Assembly: GCF_030272615.1 (NCBI RefSeq)
Contig: NC_081409.1
Span: 244,799,502 to 244,863,501, forward strand
Length of the DNA: 64,000 nucleotides
Direction of reading: 5' to 3'
Source of the DNA: Cryptomeria japonica
Taxonomy: Eukaryota; Streptophyta; Pinopsida; Cupressales; Cupressaceae
Each line of letters starts with the position of its first letter. Position 1 is the first letter of the stretch. The position numbers and the translations under genes were made by a program. The notes under the pieces are model-generated. The model did not search any database, was not told the origin of the DNA, and worked only from the letters and a program-made list of their open reading frames with translations. Of this stretch, positions 24,229 to 35,311 are shown in pieces.

Positions 24229-24537
24229 CTAGGCAGTTGGCCTTCCTACATGTGCAGGCCCCTATTGTAAGTAATATTCTCTTATTGGCCAATGAGTGAA
24301 TATTGTGGGTCATAAATCCCACCGAGGTTTTTCCCACACCGGGTTTCCTCGTTAACATCTTGTGTTATGGTGTGCTTTTCATGTGGATGTTCTTGATTCT
24401 ATTTATTGCATTATTTCTTGCATGTCGGTATACTGTTATATTATGTTCTTCATGTTTTAAGTTAAGAAATACTAATTACCGGTTAGATACTGATTCACCC
24501 CCCCCCCCCCCTCTCAGTATCTGTGGGATCCCTAACA
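24229..24537 (+). repeat. Element G 5' LTR, truncated at its 5' side
   Basis: Matches only the last 309 bp or so of the 3' LTR (from ctaggcagttggcc on) and ends ccctaaca. A run of 14 C bases (24498-24511) is longer than in the 3' LTR. The first 480 bp or so of LTR are lost, including the likely promoter, so this copy probably cannot be transcribed from its own start. Confidence 0.88.
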
Positions 24538-24539
24538 AT

Positions 24540-24551
24540 TGGTATTAGAGC
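24540..24551 (+). promoter_or_regulatory. Primer-binding site (initiator tRNA-Met type), element G
   Basis: tggtattagagc differs by one base (c to t) from the usual tggtatcagagc. It lies 2 bp after the LTR end. Confidence 0.85.
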
Positions 24552-24608
24552 TTGGTCCTCTATTTTCAAAAGCCTAACAGCTTGAGGAAGATCTTGATAC
24601 CGGTAAAG

Positions 24609-25693
24609 ATGGAAAATCTGATGAAGCAACTAGAAGGAGCTCTTACAAACTATGATGCAGAAAAGTTGAAAAATATCAAACTAGAAGATGATTTAAGAGC
24701 AGCTCAGGACATCATTCAGGCACTTCAAGAAAATTTTACTGCTGCAAGAAATAAGAGAAGAGAACTTTGTGAAAAAATGCAAAATGAGAATGATGAAAAG
24801 GAATCACTTAATGATATGATAAACAAGTTGAAACAAGAGATCATGACAACAAAAAATGAAATGCAGGATATGACTATGAGATTTTGCAAAGAGATTGAGG
24901 ATATGAAGAAGAATTGACCAAAAGACTAAGTGATGCAGCAAATGAGAACACAAGACTTAGCTATGAAAATGACATGTTGAAGATAGATCTGATGCATACT
25001 CAGAATGACTCAAATGAACTGATGAGACAAAAAGAAGTCTTAGAAAGAGAACTAGAAACTGCAAATCAACACAAAGAAAAATTCAAGAAAAGCTCAGAGG
25101 AACTTGGCACCTTGCTGAAGAATCAAAAACCTAAAGGTGACACTTCTAGAATTGGCTTTGAAGTTGGTGAAAGTTCTGGGATTGCAAATACTCATGATCA
25201 CAACAAACCGATAAGACAACCTAATGCTTATAAATTCAATGGTAAATGCTTTAACTGTAATAAGTATGGTCATAGAGCAAATGAATGTAGATCTAGAAAT
25301 TATCAGAATATCAACACACCCATCGATCAATGTTCTAAATGCAACAAAGTTGGTCACAACTCTGAAAAGTGCAGAATGAATGCGAGATGTTATGTTTGTG
25401 GAAGGTTTGGACATTTATCTAATCAATGCAGAACACAAACCGGCATAGGTTATGGGAAAGCTATTCAGAAGAATAATGTAACTTGTTATGCATGTAACAA
25501 GATTGGGCATATTGCTAAATTCTATAGAAGTAAAGGAACACCGGTAGACAACAAAATTTCTAGCTTGAAAGGTAAAGAAAAAGTTGAAGAGGTTAAGCAA
25601 GAATTCTCAAAACAATGGATTAGAAAAGCTAATCTAAATATTGGGAATACTCCTCCACCTGTAGAACAAACCAATACTTCATCAACAGAATAG
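24609..25693 (+). pseudogene. gag: Element G ORF1: coiled-coil Gag-like protein with zinc knuckles
   Basis: ORF1 starts at the ATG at 24609 (MENLMKQLEGALTNYDAEKL) and is strongly coiled-coil. The first frame ends in TGA at 24915-24917. The second frame (24914-25693) overlaps it, and the coiled coil continues there to about 25120. Four CCHC zinc knuckles follow: CFNCNKYGHRANEC, CSKCNKVGHNSEKC, CYVCGRFGHLSNQC and CYACNKIGHIAKFY. The last has lost its final Cys. Zinc knuckles bind nucleic acid in Gag proteins. A capsid fold is not evident. The equivalent ORF in D has the same plan and the same frame break, so this may not be simple decay. Confidence 0.82.
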
Positions 25694-26057
25694 AGTAATA
25701 CTTCATCGGAAGGATAGAGCAGTGCTCCACTGGTCGGAAGTTCTTCATCTAATTGAAGAAAGTTTCCTTGAGGGTTTAGCAATCTAATGATACATGTGCT
25801 ATTATTCCCTCGGTTAGAGATAAGAAGTTGGAAATTACTTATTACCGGCAAACAAAGTTAAGTGAATAATCAACCGGCATGCAATTAATATGGTAGATGG
25901 TGAAAAGACCCTATAGAATTAAGGTTTTGGCTCCATTTCATTTCACCGAGATTTCAAATTTTTGAAGAGCGCAAAGATTCCGAGCTAAGGCATTTCGAGC
26001 AAGAAGCAAGAACACTCCAAGCAATCATCCATCCAAGGTAGTAAAAGGTATTTAATC

Positions 26058-29000
26058 ATGGCAACCACCTCTGCAATTGAATATATAGCAAACCCTACTG
26101 TTGTTGAGGTAATAAAAAGACCTAGGCCCGTATTTCAGTTAGTTCCTAAGATAGCAAAGAAGGATGATACCTTAGGTGCTTTTTCTCAAATTCCTAAGGG
26201 AGTTGTATATGTTGAAGACCCAAGAATGTACATCCACTGCAACATTGAGGAATTAGGAGATGATGAAATTAAAACCATGTATAAAACTATGATATGTGAT
26301 AATACCGGCAATGTAAAGGATGAACACAAGATCATTGAGACCCTAGGATTTACAGAGATCCTTAGCATTCCTAAATTTGCAAAGGATGTGATTAGGATAG
26401 TTTTGAGTAGGGTACATGGAGAATTTTTTTGGTTAGATGCAATCCACAAGATCACCAAGGAAGCTATGAAAGTTGTCACAGGGTTACCAACCACCGGTAA
26501 AAGACTAGATAAAACCAAGAAGGTTTCCAATGACCTAGTTATAAACCTAACTGGTGCAACATTCAACAAGAGGTCCCTAAGAGTAAATGATGTAATAGAT
26601 ATCAATGTGAGATTCATCAGTATGATATTAGGGTATAAAGCTACTCATGCTAATAGACTCAATTCAGTTTCAAGTTTATGCATTAAGAGTGCTTATGATA
26701 TGGTCATAGATAATGCAAAAATTGACATATGTGAGTGGTTAAAGGATGAATTAATTGACAATCTTGGAAAGATCAAGAAGGACAAGAAAGGAACTCTCAG
26801 ATTTGGAAATCTGTTAGTATGCCTAATGCTACATATAACAAAACAGGTTCCCATAGGTTACAAAGAACTTGGATATGACATACCGATAGGCAAACAATTA
26901 ATAGAACTATTCAATAACATGGGTGAGAACAAGGAAAACAATATTAATGACTTCTTTCAAGCATTAAAGACCAAAATGAAGAAAAGAGTAAGGTTATCAT
27001 AGAAGATTGTAGACAAATACAAAGATGAAATATGCTTTGTCATCAAGAAAGATGAAATTTGGATGGAAGAGGTCATCCCAAGGATAGTTTGGGTAACCGA
27101 GATGGGCTATGAAATAGATGATCACATAGTTGAAACATATGCTAAAGCACTTTTGGAAGCCCCCAGAGAAACTAAGGAAGAAGTATTTGGCAGTGTAGAA
27201 AATATTGAAAGATAGATTCAATCAAAGAAAGGGGTGAAAAAGGTTGAGGTAGTTGTAAGGAAAGGGTCCAGACAAGCAAAAGTCATCAAAGAAGATGTAT
27301 AGAAGAAAACTGGCATAACAGAGGATGAGTTAGCAACTCCACAGCCTGAAACTCACCTATCACTGGTAGGTACTTCTTCAGGAAGTGACATGCCTGCAAC
27401 TTTCAAAAGAGTTGTAAGAAAAAGAGATCCCTCACCGGCAACCACACCCTCACCCAGGAGGACAAGGCAAAAGCAACAAGCAATGAGATCTCCAGTAAGA
27501 AAGGCCACACCAAAGAAGAAACTGACACCCAAGAAGAAGAAAAGGACAAACAAAGACTTGGCCCCTCTTGATATACTGTTGAATGAAATCACAGAGGAAG
27601 GTAAACTGAAAAATATAGAGAAAATATATGACACTCTAACAACTGATGAAAAAGAGCAAGTTGAAAACAGTGTTATATTGCACATGGATATGTACAAGAA
27701 ATTTTTGATGGAAGTAGTCAATGAAATACCAGATGAATTATTCAAAAGACTAGAGGCAAGAAGACAAGTAGTGATAGAATTGGATAAGAAAATAAAAATT
27801 GAAAAGTTACTTGTTGTATATCCGGTAAACTCTCCACAAGAAATTGATGACCTAATTGCTCAAGCCAACCGGACAGTATTTTCTACTACACATCGACACA
27901 TTGCTTTAATGGTAGGAAGAGTTAATGAGGTAACAGAGGACACAGAAAATGGATGGGATATATTCCTTGTTGAGAAAGAAAAACAAGAAGAGTACAGGAA
28001 CCCCAAACCCATAAAAGTTTATCAGAAAGATAGAGACAAGGGGAAAGGAAAAGTTGGTGGACCACCTAGTATCAAAGTTAGAGACAACTTACCCCCACCT
28101 TCTTTAATTACTCCACCGATAAAATCAACAACTACTGAAGATCAACCGGCAGCCGAGAGTATGGATGTAGAGGATAATAATCCTAATCCTGAAGTCCTAT
28201 ATATTGTGAATGTGATACTCAGAAGATCAACATAGTAGTAGACAAAGATACAATTGATAAGTCAGATATGGCTAGTGAGCCTCCGGTGACTGAGGAAAAT
28301 GATAAACCGGCAGAAGATAAAGAGCTAAAGGTAGAGACTGAGAAACAGACTGAGGAAATGAAACATACAGAGAAACAAATAGAGCTAAAGGCTCCAAAAC
28401 AACAACAACCGAAACAGGTACATAAAGAAACAGTGCCACCAGCAACTAGTGAAGTTGGAAAACCATTGCTTAAAGAAATATAGACACAAATAGGCCTACC
28501 AGAGGTTAAAACAAGCTTGGTTACTTCCACCAGTACTCAGATTATTGATTAATCATCAAGCTTCAAATCAACCAATGTCACTAAGGTACTACTTGATTCT
28601 ATCAAGAAAATAACCAACTGCAGCTCACAAGCTTACAAAGCAATTGATGATACCATACCAATTTTGAAGGTAATTGCTCCTAATTGTAATATAGATAACA
28701 AAGATTCTTTAGGACAATTGGATACATTGTGTAAATATATCTCAGAAAACATTGAGAAAATAAAAGAAGAGTCAGTAAAGGATAAAGTAGAAGTTGAAAA
28801 ACAGAAATTCTTTGATGAGCAAATAAAGAAGTGTAATAGAGATTTTGACACACTTCTACCAGAATTATGTAATTTGTTGAAAGAGTACAAAAATATGTAT
28901 AAAGATACTGGTAAAACAAACTTTTTGACTATAGATATTGACAAGAAAATGAGCAAAGTATAGGCTGAGATCAATAAACTTGCAGATAGTTTTGTCAACT

Positions 29001-29332
29001 CACCTGATACACTATCAGTTTTTGAGGAAAAGATAACAAATTTTGAGGAAGAACTACTCAAATTGGAAAGAGATAAAGAAAGAATAATAAGTAAGGCAAA
29101 ACATTTGAGATCTAAACTAAGTCCAAGATTGGACTATCTAGCATCTCTGCAGAAGGAAATTTCTGAGGCACTAATACAGGGCAGCAAAACACCGGCAGAG
29201 CATTTGCAGCATCTCATCGGTATAGTGAAGAGAACATAGACAGCAATAAAGGATAGCAAGAAGTTTATGGATAGTATAAACTTGATTTTGGGATATCTTT
29301 TTCAAATTATAACTACCCAGCTACAAGGTTGA
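26058..29332 (+). pseudogene. Element G ORF2: long protein of unknown function
   Basis: Starts at the ATG at 26058. The first 314 codons are open and contain PKGVVYVEDPRMYIHC, IVLSRVHGEFFWLDAIH and ITKEAMKVVTGLP. This pattern recalls domains annotated as putative plant transposon proteins; that comparison is from memory and was not searched. A basic region (PRRTRQKQQ, KKKLTPKKKKRTNKD; about 27450-27560), a globular part (27630-28010), a Pro/Glu-rich linker and a C-terminal coiled coil (about 28560-29330) follow. The frame changes once near 28.2 kb. In-frame stops are mostly TAG (27000, 27213, 27300, 28481, 28961, 29237). It is homologous over its length to D ORF2. No enzyme motif is seen. Confidence 0.78.
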
Positions 29333-29340
29333 AATCACAA

Positions 29341-29640
29341 ACTCTACTGACATCTTGACAACCTTTGTCATTGATGCCAAAGGGGGAGTAGTGGGATGAG
29401 AAAATTCAAATCACAGGACAGGAATCAACTCTACTAACATCTTGAAAACCTTTGTCATTGATGCCAATGGGGGAGTAGTGGGATGATAAAATTCAAAATC
29501 ACAGGACAGGAATCATATGCTCAGGGGGAGCTCTCACATTTTTGGTAACTCACATTTTTGGTACCATTTTTGGACTACACATTTTGGGATACTTTTTGAA
29601 ATTTCTCATGAGTGTTGTCATCAATGCCAAAGGGGGAGAT
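29341..29640 (+). repeat. Tandem repeat with three polypurine tracts, element G
   Basis: An 87-bp tandem duplication (starting 29341 and 29428) carries gccaaagggggag and gccaatgggggag (near 29377 and 29464). A third tract, gccaaagggggagat (to 29640), abuts the 3' LTR and is the functional-looking polypurine tract. Between them is another purine run, cagggggagctc, near 29523. Confidence 0.82.
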
Positions 29641-30432
29641 TGTTGGCATATGCACACTCCAATGAGACATTGTATGTGATTGAAGGTTTTGTCATTGATG
29701 GCAACCTTGCAATCTTATGGCACCGGCAAAGGCATTATATCGGCATCAGCAGATCACACTCTACACCGACACTCAGGACACTGGCACCAACACAGAAGAA
29801 AGGAAGTATATCGGCACAGAGGCCAATAGGATTTTGTTATATTATTTTGTTTATTATTGTAAAAATGTGTAAGCTGACTTGGCAAATTGTAAAATGACTT
29901 ATATATAAAAGAGATCATTGTAGACATTTTGGATGACAAGTAGAAGCATTTTAGGAAAATATTAGGCAGACCTATTGTGCAAAATATAGGTCAAGAGGTA
30001 TATGTAAAGAACAGAGCAGGAACCGATACTAAATCTGGTATTGAAGATGCTATTGTAAAGCAGTACAAGATATTGGATTTGTATAATCCTTATTGTAAGT
30101 CAGTGAGACTTCCCATTGAGCAGTGAGCTCTAGGCAGTTGGCCTTCCTGCATGTGCAGGCCCCTATTGTAAGTAATATTCTCTTATTGGCCAGTGAGTGA
30201 ATATTGTGGGTCACAAATCCCACCGAGGTTTTTCCCACACCGGGTTTCCTCGTTAACATCTTGTGTTATGGTGTGCTTTTCATGTGGATGTTCTCGATTC
30301 TATTTATTGCATTATTTCTTGCATGCCAGTACACTGTTATATTATGTTCTGTATGTTTTAAGTTAAGAAATACTAATTACCAGTTAGATATTGATTCACC
30401 CCCCCTTCTCAGTATCTGTGGGATCCCTAACA
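29641..30432 (+). repeat. Element G 3' LTR
   Basis: 792 bp, beginning TGTTGGCATATGC after the purine tract and ending ccctaaca. A TATA-like box (tatataaa) lies at 29902-29909, which would put R/U5 in the last 500 bp. It is homologous at its end to 24229-24537. Confidence 0.92.
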
Positions 30433-31366
30433 CTTCGTTCCCTTGATATCTTAGCTGCATTTGTTTTTCTATACTTGACAAGATTGAGGCAAATGGTTTT
30501 TCTTTGGATTGTGTGCTCGAAGACAATGCCTCCCTGTTATGTGGAACAATAACCTCTAGGGCCGGTTTTAGATTACTACAACACTGTAATGAATTTGAGT
30601 CTGTTGAGATCGTGATTTCCTACCCATTGTATGGAAACTTCAGGCACTGATGATATGTTGATGGAATAGCCTGTATGTCATGTATCCATGGTCTTCTCAG
30701 GAGTATGTTGTATGGTTAGTCCAAGTCTATAACTTGGCATGTTGTTTCTCTCTACAAAGGTCCCACTTTGATAGGTAATATGACAATTCCTTTAGAGGAA
30801 CGCTCTTCTTCATCATATGCTTTGAATGTGATCTTTTTATGGGGATCAACTGCATCTTCAAAATAACCTAGAGCACAAACAAGACTCAATGAGCAAATGT
30901 TTAAGCCAACTCCCCCATCTATTAGAACATGTTTAATGAGTGTTCTGTGAATGAGGACTTCAATTTGAAAGGGAGAGTTATGGGGATGTTGCAAGGAATC
31001 AATGCTTGGATATGAAGGAGATGGGCTTTGAATATGATCCTCTGAAATAGGTTTGATGACAAATCATGGATATCCCTTGGGGAAATTCATCTTTGGGTGT
31101 ATTTTTTGGTGAGGATACTATGGAAGGTTCTTGCAAGTTTCAAGAGGTGTAGGAATATATGCCTTAGGAGAGTCAATTTTATTATGGGGGGATGAGCCAT
31201 TGCTAGACATAGGTGCACGATTTTGATCTTTCTCAGCAAAATCCCTTAGGGATCTCTTTAAGAGTTGCATAAAAGAGCCACCTTTCTTTGGAGATGTATT
31301 TAAACTCTTGTGAGGTTTTGACAAATATGGCTTTTGATTTTGGACTTGTTTGATTTCTCTGATATG
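30433..31366 (-). pseudogene. pro: Element F protease and preceding polyprotein segment
   Basis: On the minus strand, from 31366: EIKQVQNQKPYLS, then KKGGSFMQLLKRSLRDFAEKD and MSSNGSSPHNKIDS, then the protease (30994-30570) with HVLIDGGVGLNIC (active-site strand), KAYDEEERSSKGIVILP and [13 protein letters not shown]. The segment before the protease is plainly related to the middle of the A/C ORF (SKPRKKGGF..., MSSNASSPHKQIDS). Frame changes and stops break it. It continues beyond the D insertion into 49084-49150, where the same reading (MEYQSKIQEEDITGQ) resumes. It ends at the G insertion at 30433. Confidence 0.82.
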
Positions 31367-31371
31367 TTGAC
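31367..31371. repeat. Target site duplication of D, left copy (ttgac)
   Basis: ttgac abuts the outer end of the D 3' LTR. The matching copy lies at 49079-49083. Together they prove a single insertion event spanning 31372-49078, including nested element C. Confidence 0.95.
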
Positions 31372-32093
31372 TGTTAGGCCCAATATGGAAAGCTAGTGTA
31401 CTGAGAGGGGAGGGGTGAATCAGTACTTCAAAACTTTTCTTGAATAATAACTTTACTGTTATGCATAAACAGAATAGTGCAATAACATAAAATAAAGTTA
31501 AAACAAATAGATAACAATCATACATGATTCACTCCATAACACATATATTTTGGTTACACAGAAACTCTTGGTTAGAGAGAAAAACTATGGTGGGGATGGC
31601 ACCCACAACTTCACTACTGCAATAATAAAGAGTGCTCGGTTAGAGCTACAATTTAGCTATTTCTGATAGCTTACCTTGTTAGGAGTAACAAGATCTGTTA
31701 GATCTACCTTGCTAAAGGATTTTACAACATTTTATTCTGAATGTTGTACCTGGTTAGAGGCTTTACAATTTATAGACTTGATTAGAGTCTTTTACCCTAT
31801 TAAAGGTTTCTCTTTCAACTTCACAATATTACAATAAAATCATTACAAATATCTGTAACTTTACAACTGAAATGTTATAGCAGATTCTATGTGCTCAGAA
31901 TAGATTACCTTTCTTATAGCATACCTCGGTAACCCATATAGTAACTCGATAAACCCTTTTGTTTACTCTGTTCTTCGACTGTTCTCTGAAAACCTTCTCG
32001 GTGACCTTTGTGTCTCTATAACAGTCTTCTTATACATATGCATACACCCTTAACTAATGTTGTATAAATAGATCTCTTAAGACGGTGATCCAA
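31372..32093 (-). repeat. Element D 3' LTR, distal half
   Basis: Matches 47927-48645 of the D 5' LTR. It stops at gacggtgatccaa, where element C and its filler begin. Compared with the intact LTR, about 14 bp of D are lost at this junction. An apparent 135-codon minus frame over 31118-31525 is a chance fusion of D LTR with F coding sequence. Confidence 0.92.
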
Positions 32094-32117
32094 AGTGAGT
32101 ATGGCTAGAATACCTTG
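32094..32117. other. Inverted filler at the D/C junction
   Basis: The 26 bp 32092-32117 are the exact reverse complement of 39606-39631 within the leader of element C. They replace the missing end of the C 3' LTR and about 14 bp of D. This looks like template-switch or double-strand-break repair filler. Confidence 0.75.
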
Positions 32118-33076
32118 CCAAAAGTACGAGGCATGAGAAATTAATGCTTCCATAGAAGCACAAAAATAGGGAGAAACTAGAGAGAAATTAATTAGGTGGA
32201 AATTAAATTTGACAAATTAGAAAATAGGTGGAAATTAGGAATTAGGACAAATAAGGAAAATTAGGAAATTAGAAAATTAGAAATGATGGAAAATTAGAAA
32301 ATTAGGTAAATTAATTAATAATTTGTCATTTATTAATTAATTCACAAAAAGAGGAATAAGTTAGCCAATTAAATAAATATTTAATTGTGATGAGAAGACT
32401 TAGGATAAATAAATAAATTATTTAACCTAGAGGAAGAAATGACAAATTAGGTTAAATGAATAAATCATAAAACCTTAGAAGATGAATTAGCAATGCAAGG
32501 ATGACAATTAGGTCTTGATGAAAGATAATTGAATTGATCATGATTCCGATTAACAAAGGACCAATGTGATAAATGATTTGATTGATAAATGTGCCAATTG
32601 ATGAGGAACAATGACTAATTGATCCAAATTGACATGATTGAGAAGACGACAATGATTGATGATAAATTGATCACAAGATGACAAAATTGACAAGAGGATA
32701 AGGATCGATGACAAAATAGATTGCAAAATGACAAGATTGAAAATGACCATGATCGATGATAAAATCGATCGCAAAATGACAAAATTGAAAAGAGGACAAA
32801 ACCCTAATTAGGATTGACGATGTCCAAAATGAGCACGCACATTGATGCGACAGGATAGGATTGATCAAAATCATGACTAAAAGTTATTGTCGACAAGACC
32901 AAATTCGAAAGCGAGACATATGAAGAATGTAGAAGAATGACTCAATGCTCACAAATGATAAAAACCAAGTGCGCAACATGGAAGAAATGTTAATGCGACG
33001 CAAAAACCTAAAATGAGGCAATGCGCAAATGTTAAAGTATGACTCCACAAGCGTTGACCATTTTTAGGTGTCTACA
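32116..33076 (-). repeat. Element C 3' LTR, truncated
   Basis: On the minus strand it begins TGTAGACACCTAAAAATGG after the polypurine tract. It matches 41824-about 40860 of the 5' LTR with about twenty differences by eye, mostly transitions. Its last third, including the TATA-like region and U5, is deleted at the filler. Confidence 0.9.
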
Positions 33077-33093
33077 TTTTGCCCCTCTTTGAG
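33077..33093 (-). promoter_or_regulatory. Polypurine tract of element C
   Basis: On the minus strand, ctcaaagaggggcaaaa abuts the 3' LTR and is identical to the tracts of A and B. Confidence 0.92.
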
Positions 33094-35311
33094 ACAATGT
33101 GATTTTAAGCATTGTTTCAAAAAACAATAATGAAAATGCCCTAGATACTGACAATGACATATGCATGCCCCCTCGAGGAATTGGTCGGAAAAATATAGAA
33201 AAGAGGCCAAGTGATCGATAAGAATGACAGAAGACGATAGGTTCGAACGGACTGCCAAGACTGACAGAAGAAATGTTAGTAAGAAGAAATTAGACAGAGG
33301 ACAGTTAGAGATGAAGGAAAACTTGCTTTCACAAATGCACATAAGTAGGTGAGAACCTTTATTTAATGTAGCAAAGCGGATGCAGAGCATCATGGCATTG
33401 AAGGCCAGAGCTGGAACGCAACCCCTTTTGCAAAAGACAGACACATCGCACACAAGGAATGAGTGAAGCATCCTAGGGTGCATACATCAAGGGTTGAGGT
33501 ATGTGCGGCATTCACAAAGTGAATGTACTTATCACAGACACCCAATGATATAGTTGCCCCAGTTTGTGATAGACATTCCACAAACAGCAAACACAACAAA
33601 ACAAGGAAAGGGACCATGAACCATCCCTGTCACTCTAAATCACTCAGTGACATCATCGAGCAACATAGGAACATGATCAAAGATAAATCAGTAAATGATA
33701 AGACTCGCTAATTCCAACAAGTCAAACAAACATCTTGATCTTCATTGTCAAAAGTTGAAAGTGCTGATAGGATGATCATGTTGTCTTGTTTCAGAGAATG
33801 CGGTACCCCGTCTAAGATAGGACACAGTCTGGTTTCGAGTATACCACACCCTGTATAAGACCCATGATAGTGTGCCAAGGACGAGTGATATTGATGTTGA
33901 TGTTCAATTGATAAGACAATTGTGATCAATTTGAATGTCTGGTTTGATTGAAAAAGTTCATCTGTTAATGCATGATTTCATTAAAGCACAGTGTGTGATT
34001 GCGTGTCATTGGATGTATACTCAGTGATCTGTCTATGCACAAAGGGATCATTTATTGCAAAATGCTTGTTTTTGCGAGTTTTATAATGTTTTTGGTCATT
34101 TTTCAGGACTTTATTTGACATTTTAGGGATTATTTCAGGACATTTTTCAATTTTTAGAGATTTTTTTCAAGACATTATTTGATTTTTTTTGGATTTTTTC
34201 AGGACATTTTTCAATTTTTTTGAATTATTTCAGGACATTTTTCAATTTTTATGATTTTTTTTTCAAGACATTTTTTTGGTTTTTATGATTTTGCCCCCAG
34301 TGTCTAGCAAGGCAGGGAATATGACAGGTGAATAAATAGGCTTTCTGAAATGTTGGTGGATAGAGGGAAGACAATACGGATGCAATTTTCAAGGGCTATT
34401 GCGTGATGGGACAAGAGACTAGATATGACAATGTAAAGCAGTGGCATGGCATGAGGGACATGTCAAGAGGTTTTTGAAAAATATGTTTTGCATTTCACGT
34501 CCTTATGTTAGATCAAGATCAAGGGACAGAAAGAGTGTATGGATAGTGATAAGATATGGATAGGATAAGAAAGACCAAGAATGGATAAGGGACATGGACT
34601 GAAGGTCAGGATTGGCTAAGGGATAATGGCAGAAAGTTGCAATAAGCAAGGGAATATGGATGAAAGGTTGTAATAAGAAAATGGATAAAGACCAAAAGCT
34701 ATGACGGACTAAAAGCTGCAAACAAGATGCATGATGCTCATGAAGATCCTCAACCTTGTCAAGATCAAAGGTGGAAAGGGAAAATGGACATGAGGGATGA
34801 TAGGACAAGGAAGAGTAATAGGACATGAAGGAGTATGACATGGTATGATAGGATAATGAAGGGCAATAAGATATGAAGGAGTATGACATGGATTCGATAG
34901 GATAATGGAACAATGAAGGACAAAAGGATATGAAGGAGGAAACCTGGCCCCAAGTGTGGTGTGCAAGAAGTTCATAAATTACGCATGACACCTATTTGCC
35001 AAGTTTTCATCATGGTACTTGCCCAAGGTGCCTGTTTGCCAGGTTTTCACCAGTGGACGAATTATTTTTGCTTTACTTTTTTTCTTTTGTCTTTTTTTTT
35101 TGTCTCCCTTTTTTTTTTTTGTATTTTGACTTTTTCAAGAGAAGATGGACACATGATAGGGAATGGAAGAAGGACTCAAGCATCTTTTTGTTTTTGGATA
35201 GTAGCCTTGAAAAAAAAATGGACCATGACCTTTAAAAGCATGCTCAAAGACGTTGGTAGGATAAGGACATGGAAAAAGAGATGAAACTAAGGCAAGGATT
35301 TATGTAAAGGA
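33094..35311 (-). other. Element C 3' untranslated tail
   Basis: Aligned with 7288-9330 and 12136-12292 of A, on the minus strand. It carries the 43-bp pair (about 33870-33760), the A-rich minisatellite (about 34290-34080) and the gaaaacctggcaaacaggca motif (about 35045-35020). At about 33280-33230 it runs straight across the place where A holds its 2.8-kb PMD block. Open frames here are short and not conserved. Confidence 0.72.

Larger units (their letters stand above)
24229..30432 (+). mobile_element. Element G: tRNA-Met-primed LTR element with two non-enzymatic ORFs
   Basis: A truncated 5' LTR (24229-24537), primer-binding site, ORF1 (Gag-like with zinc knuckles), ORF2 (unknown, long), repeated purine tracts and a complete 3' LTR (29641-30432). 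It lies inside the coding region of F. The base composition, purine tracts and PBS resemble plant copia elements, but no protease, integrase, RT or RNase H is present. The five bases right of it are cttcg; the left end is deleted, so no target duplication can be checked. The LTR copies differ at roughly a dozen of about 300 compared bases by eye, so G is older than B or C. Confidence 0.85.

Noticed and set aside
24243-24358. Conserved-looking minus frame MLTRKPGVGKTSVGF, also at 30144-30259
   Set aside because: The GVGKT string looks like a nucleotide-binding loop, but it is the antisense of the G LTR and appears in both LTR copies only because they are repeats.
24498-24511. Run of 14 C bases as a biological signal
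   Set aside because: The 3' LTR copy has a shorter run. Slippage or a sequencing length error explains it.
27000-29239. Repeated in-frame TAG codons as stop-codon recoding in G ORF2
   Set aside because: Methyl-cytosine deamination of CAG explains the pattern, and a frameshift near 28.2 kb and a TAA are also present, so the ORF is simply decaying.
31118-31525. 135-codon minus-strand frame ending in SSPHNKIDSPKAYIPTPLE
   Set aside because: It is a chance fusion: the start is D LTR antisense and the end is F polyprotein, joined across the D insertion border. The similar 47568-48080 frame also begins in LTR sequence.
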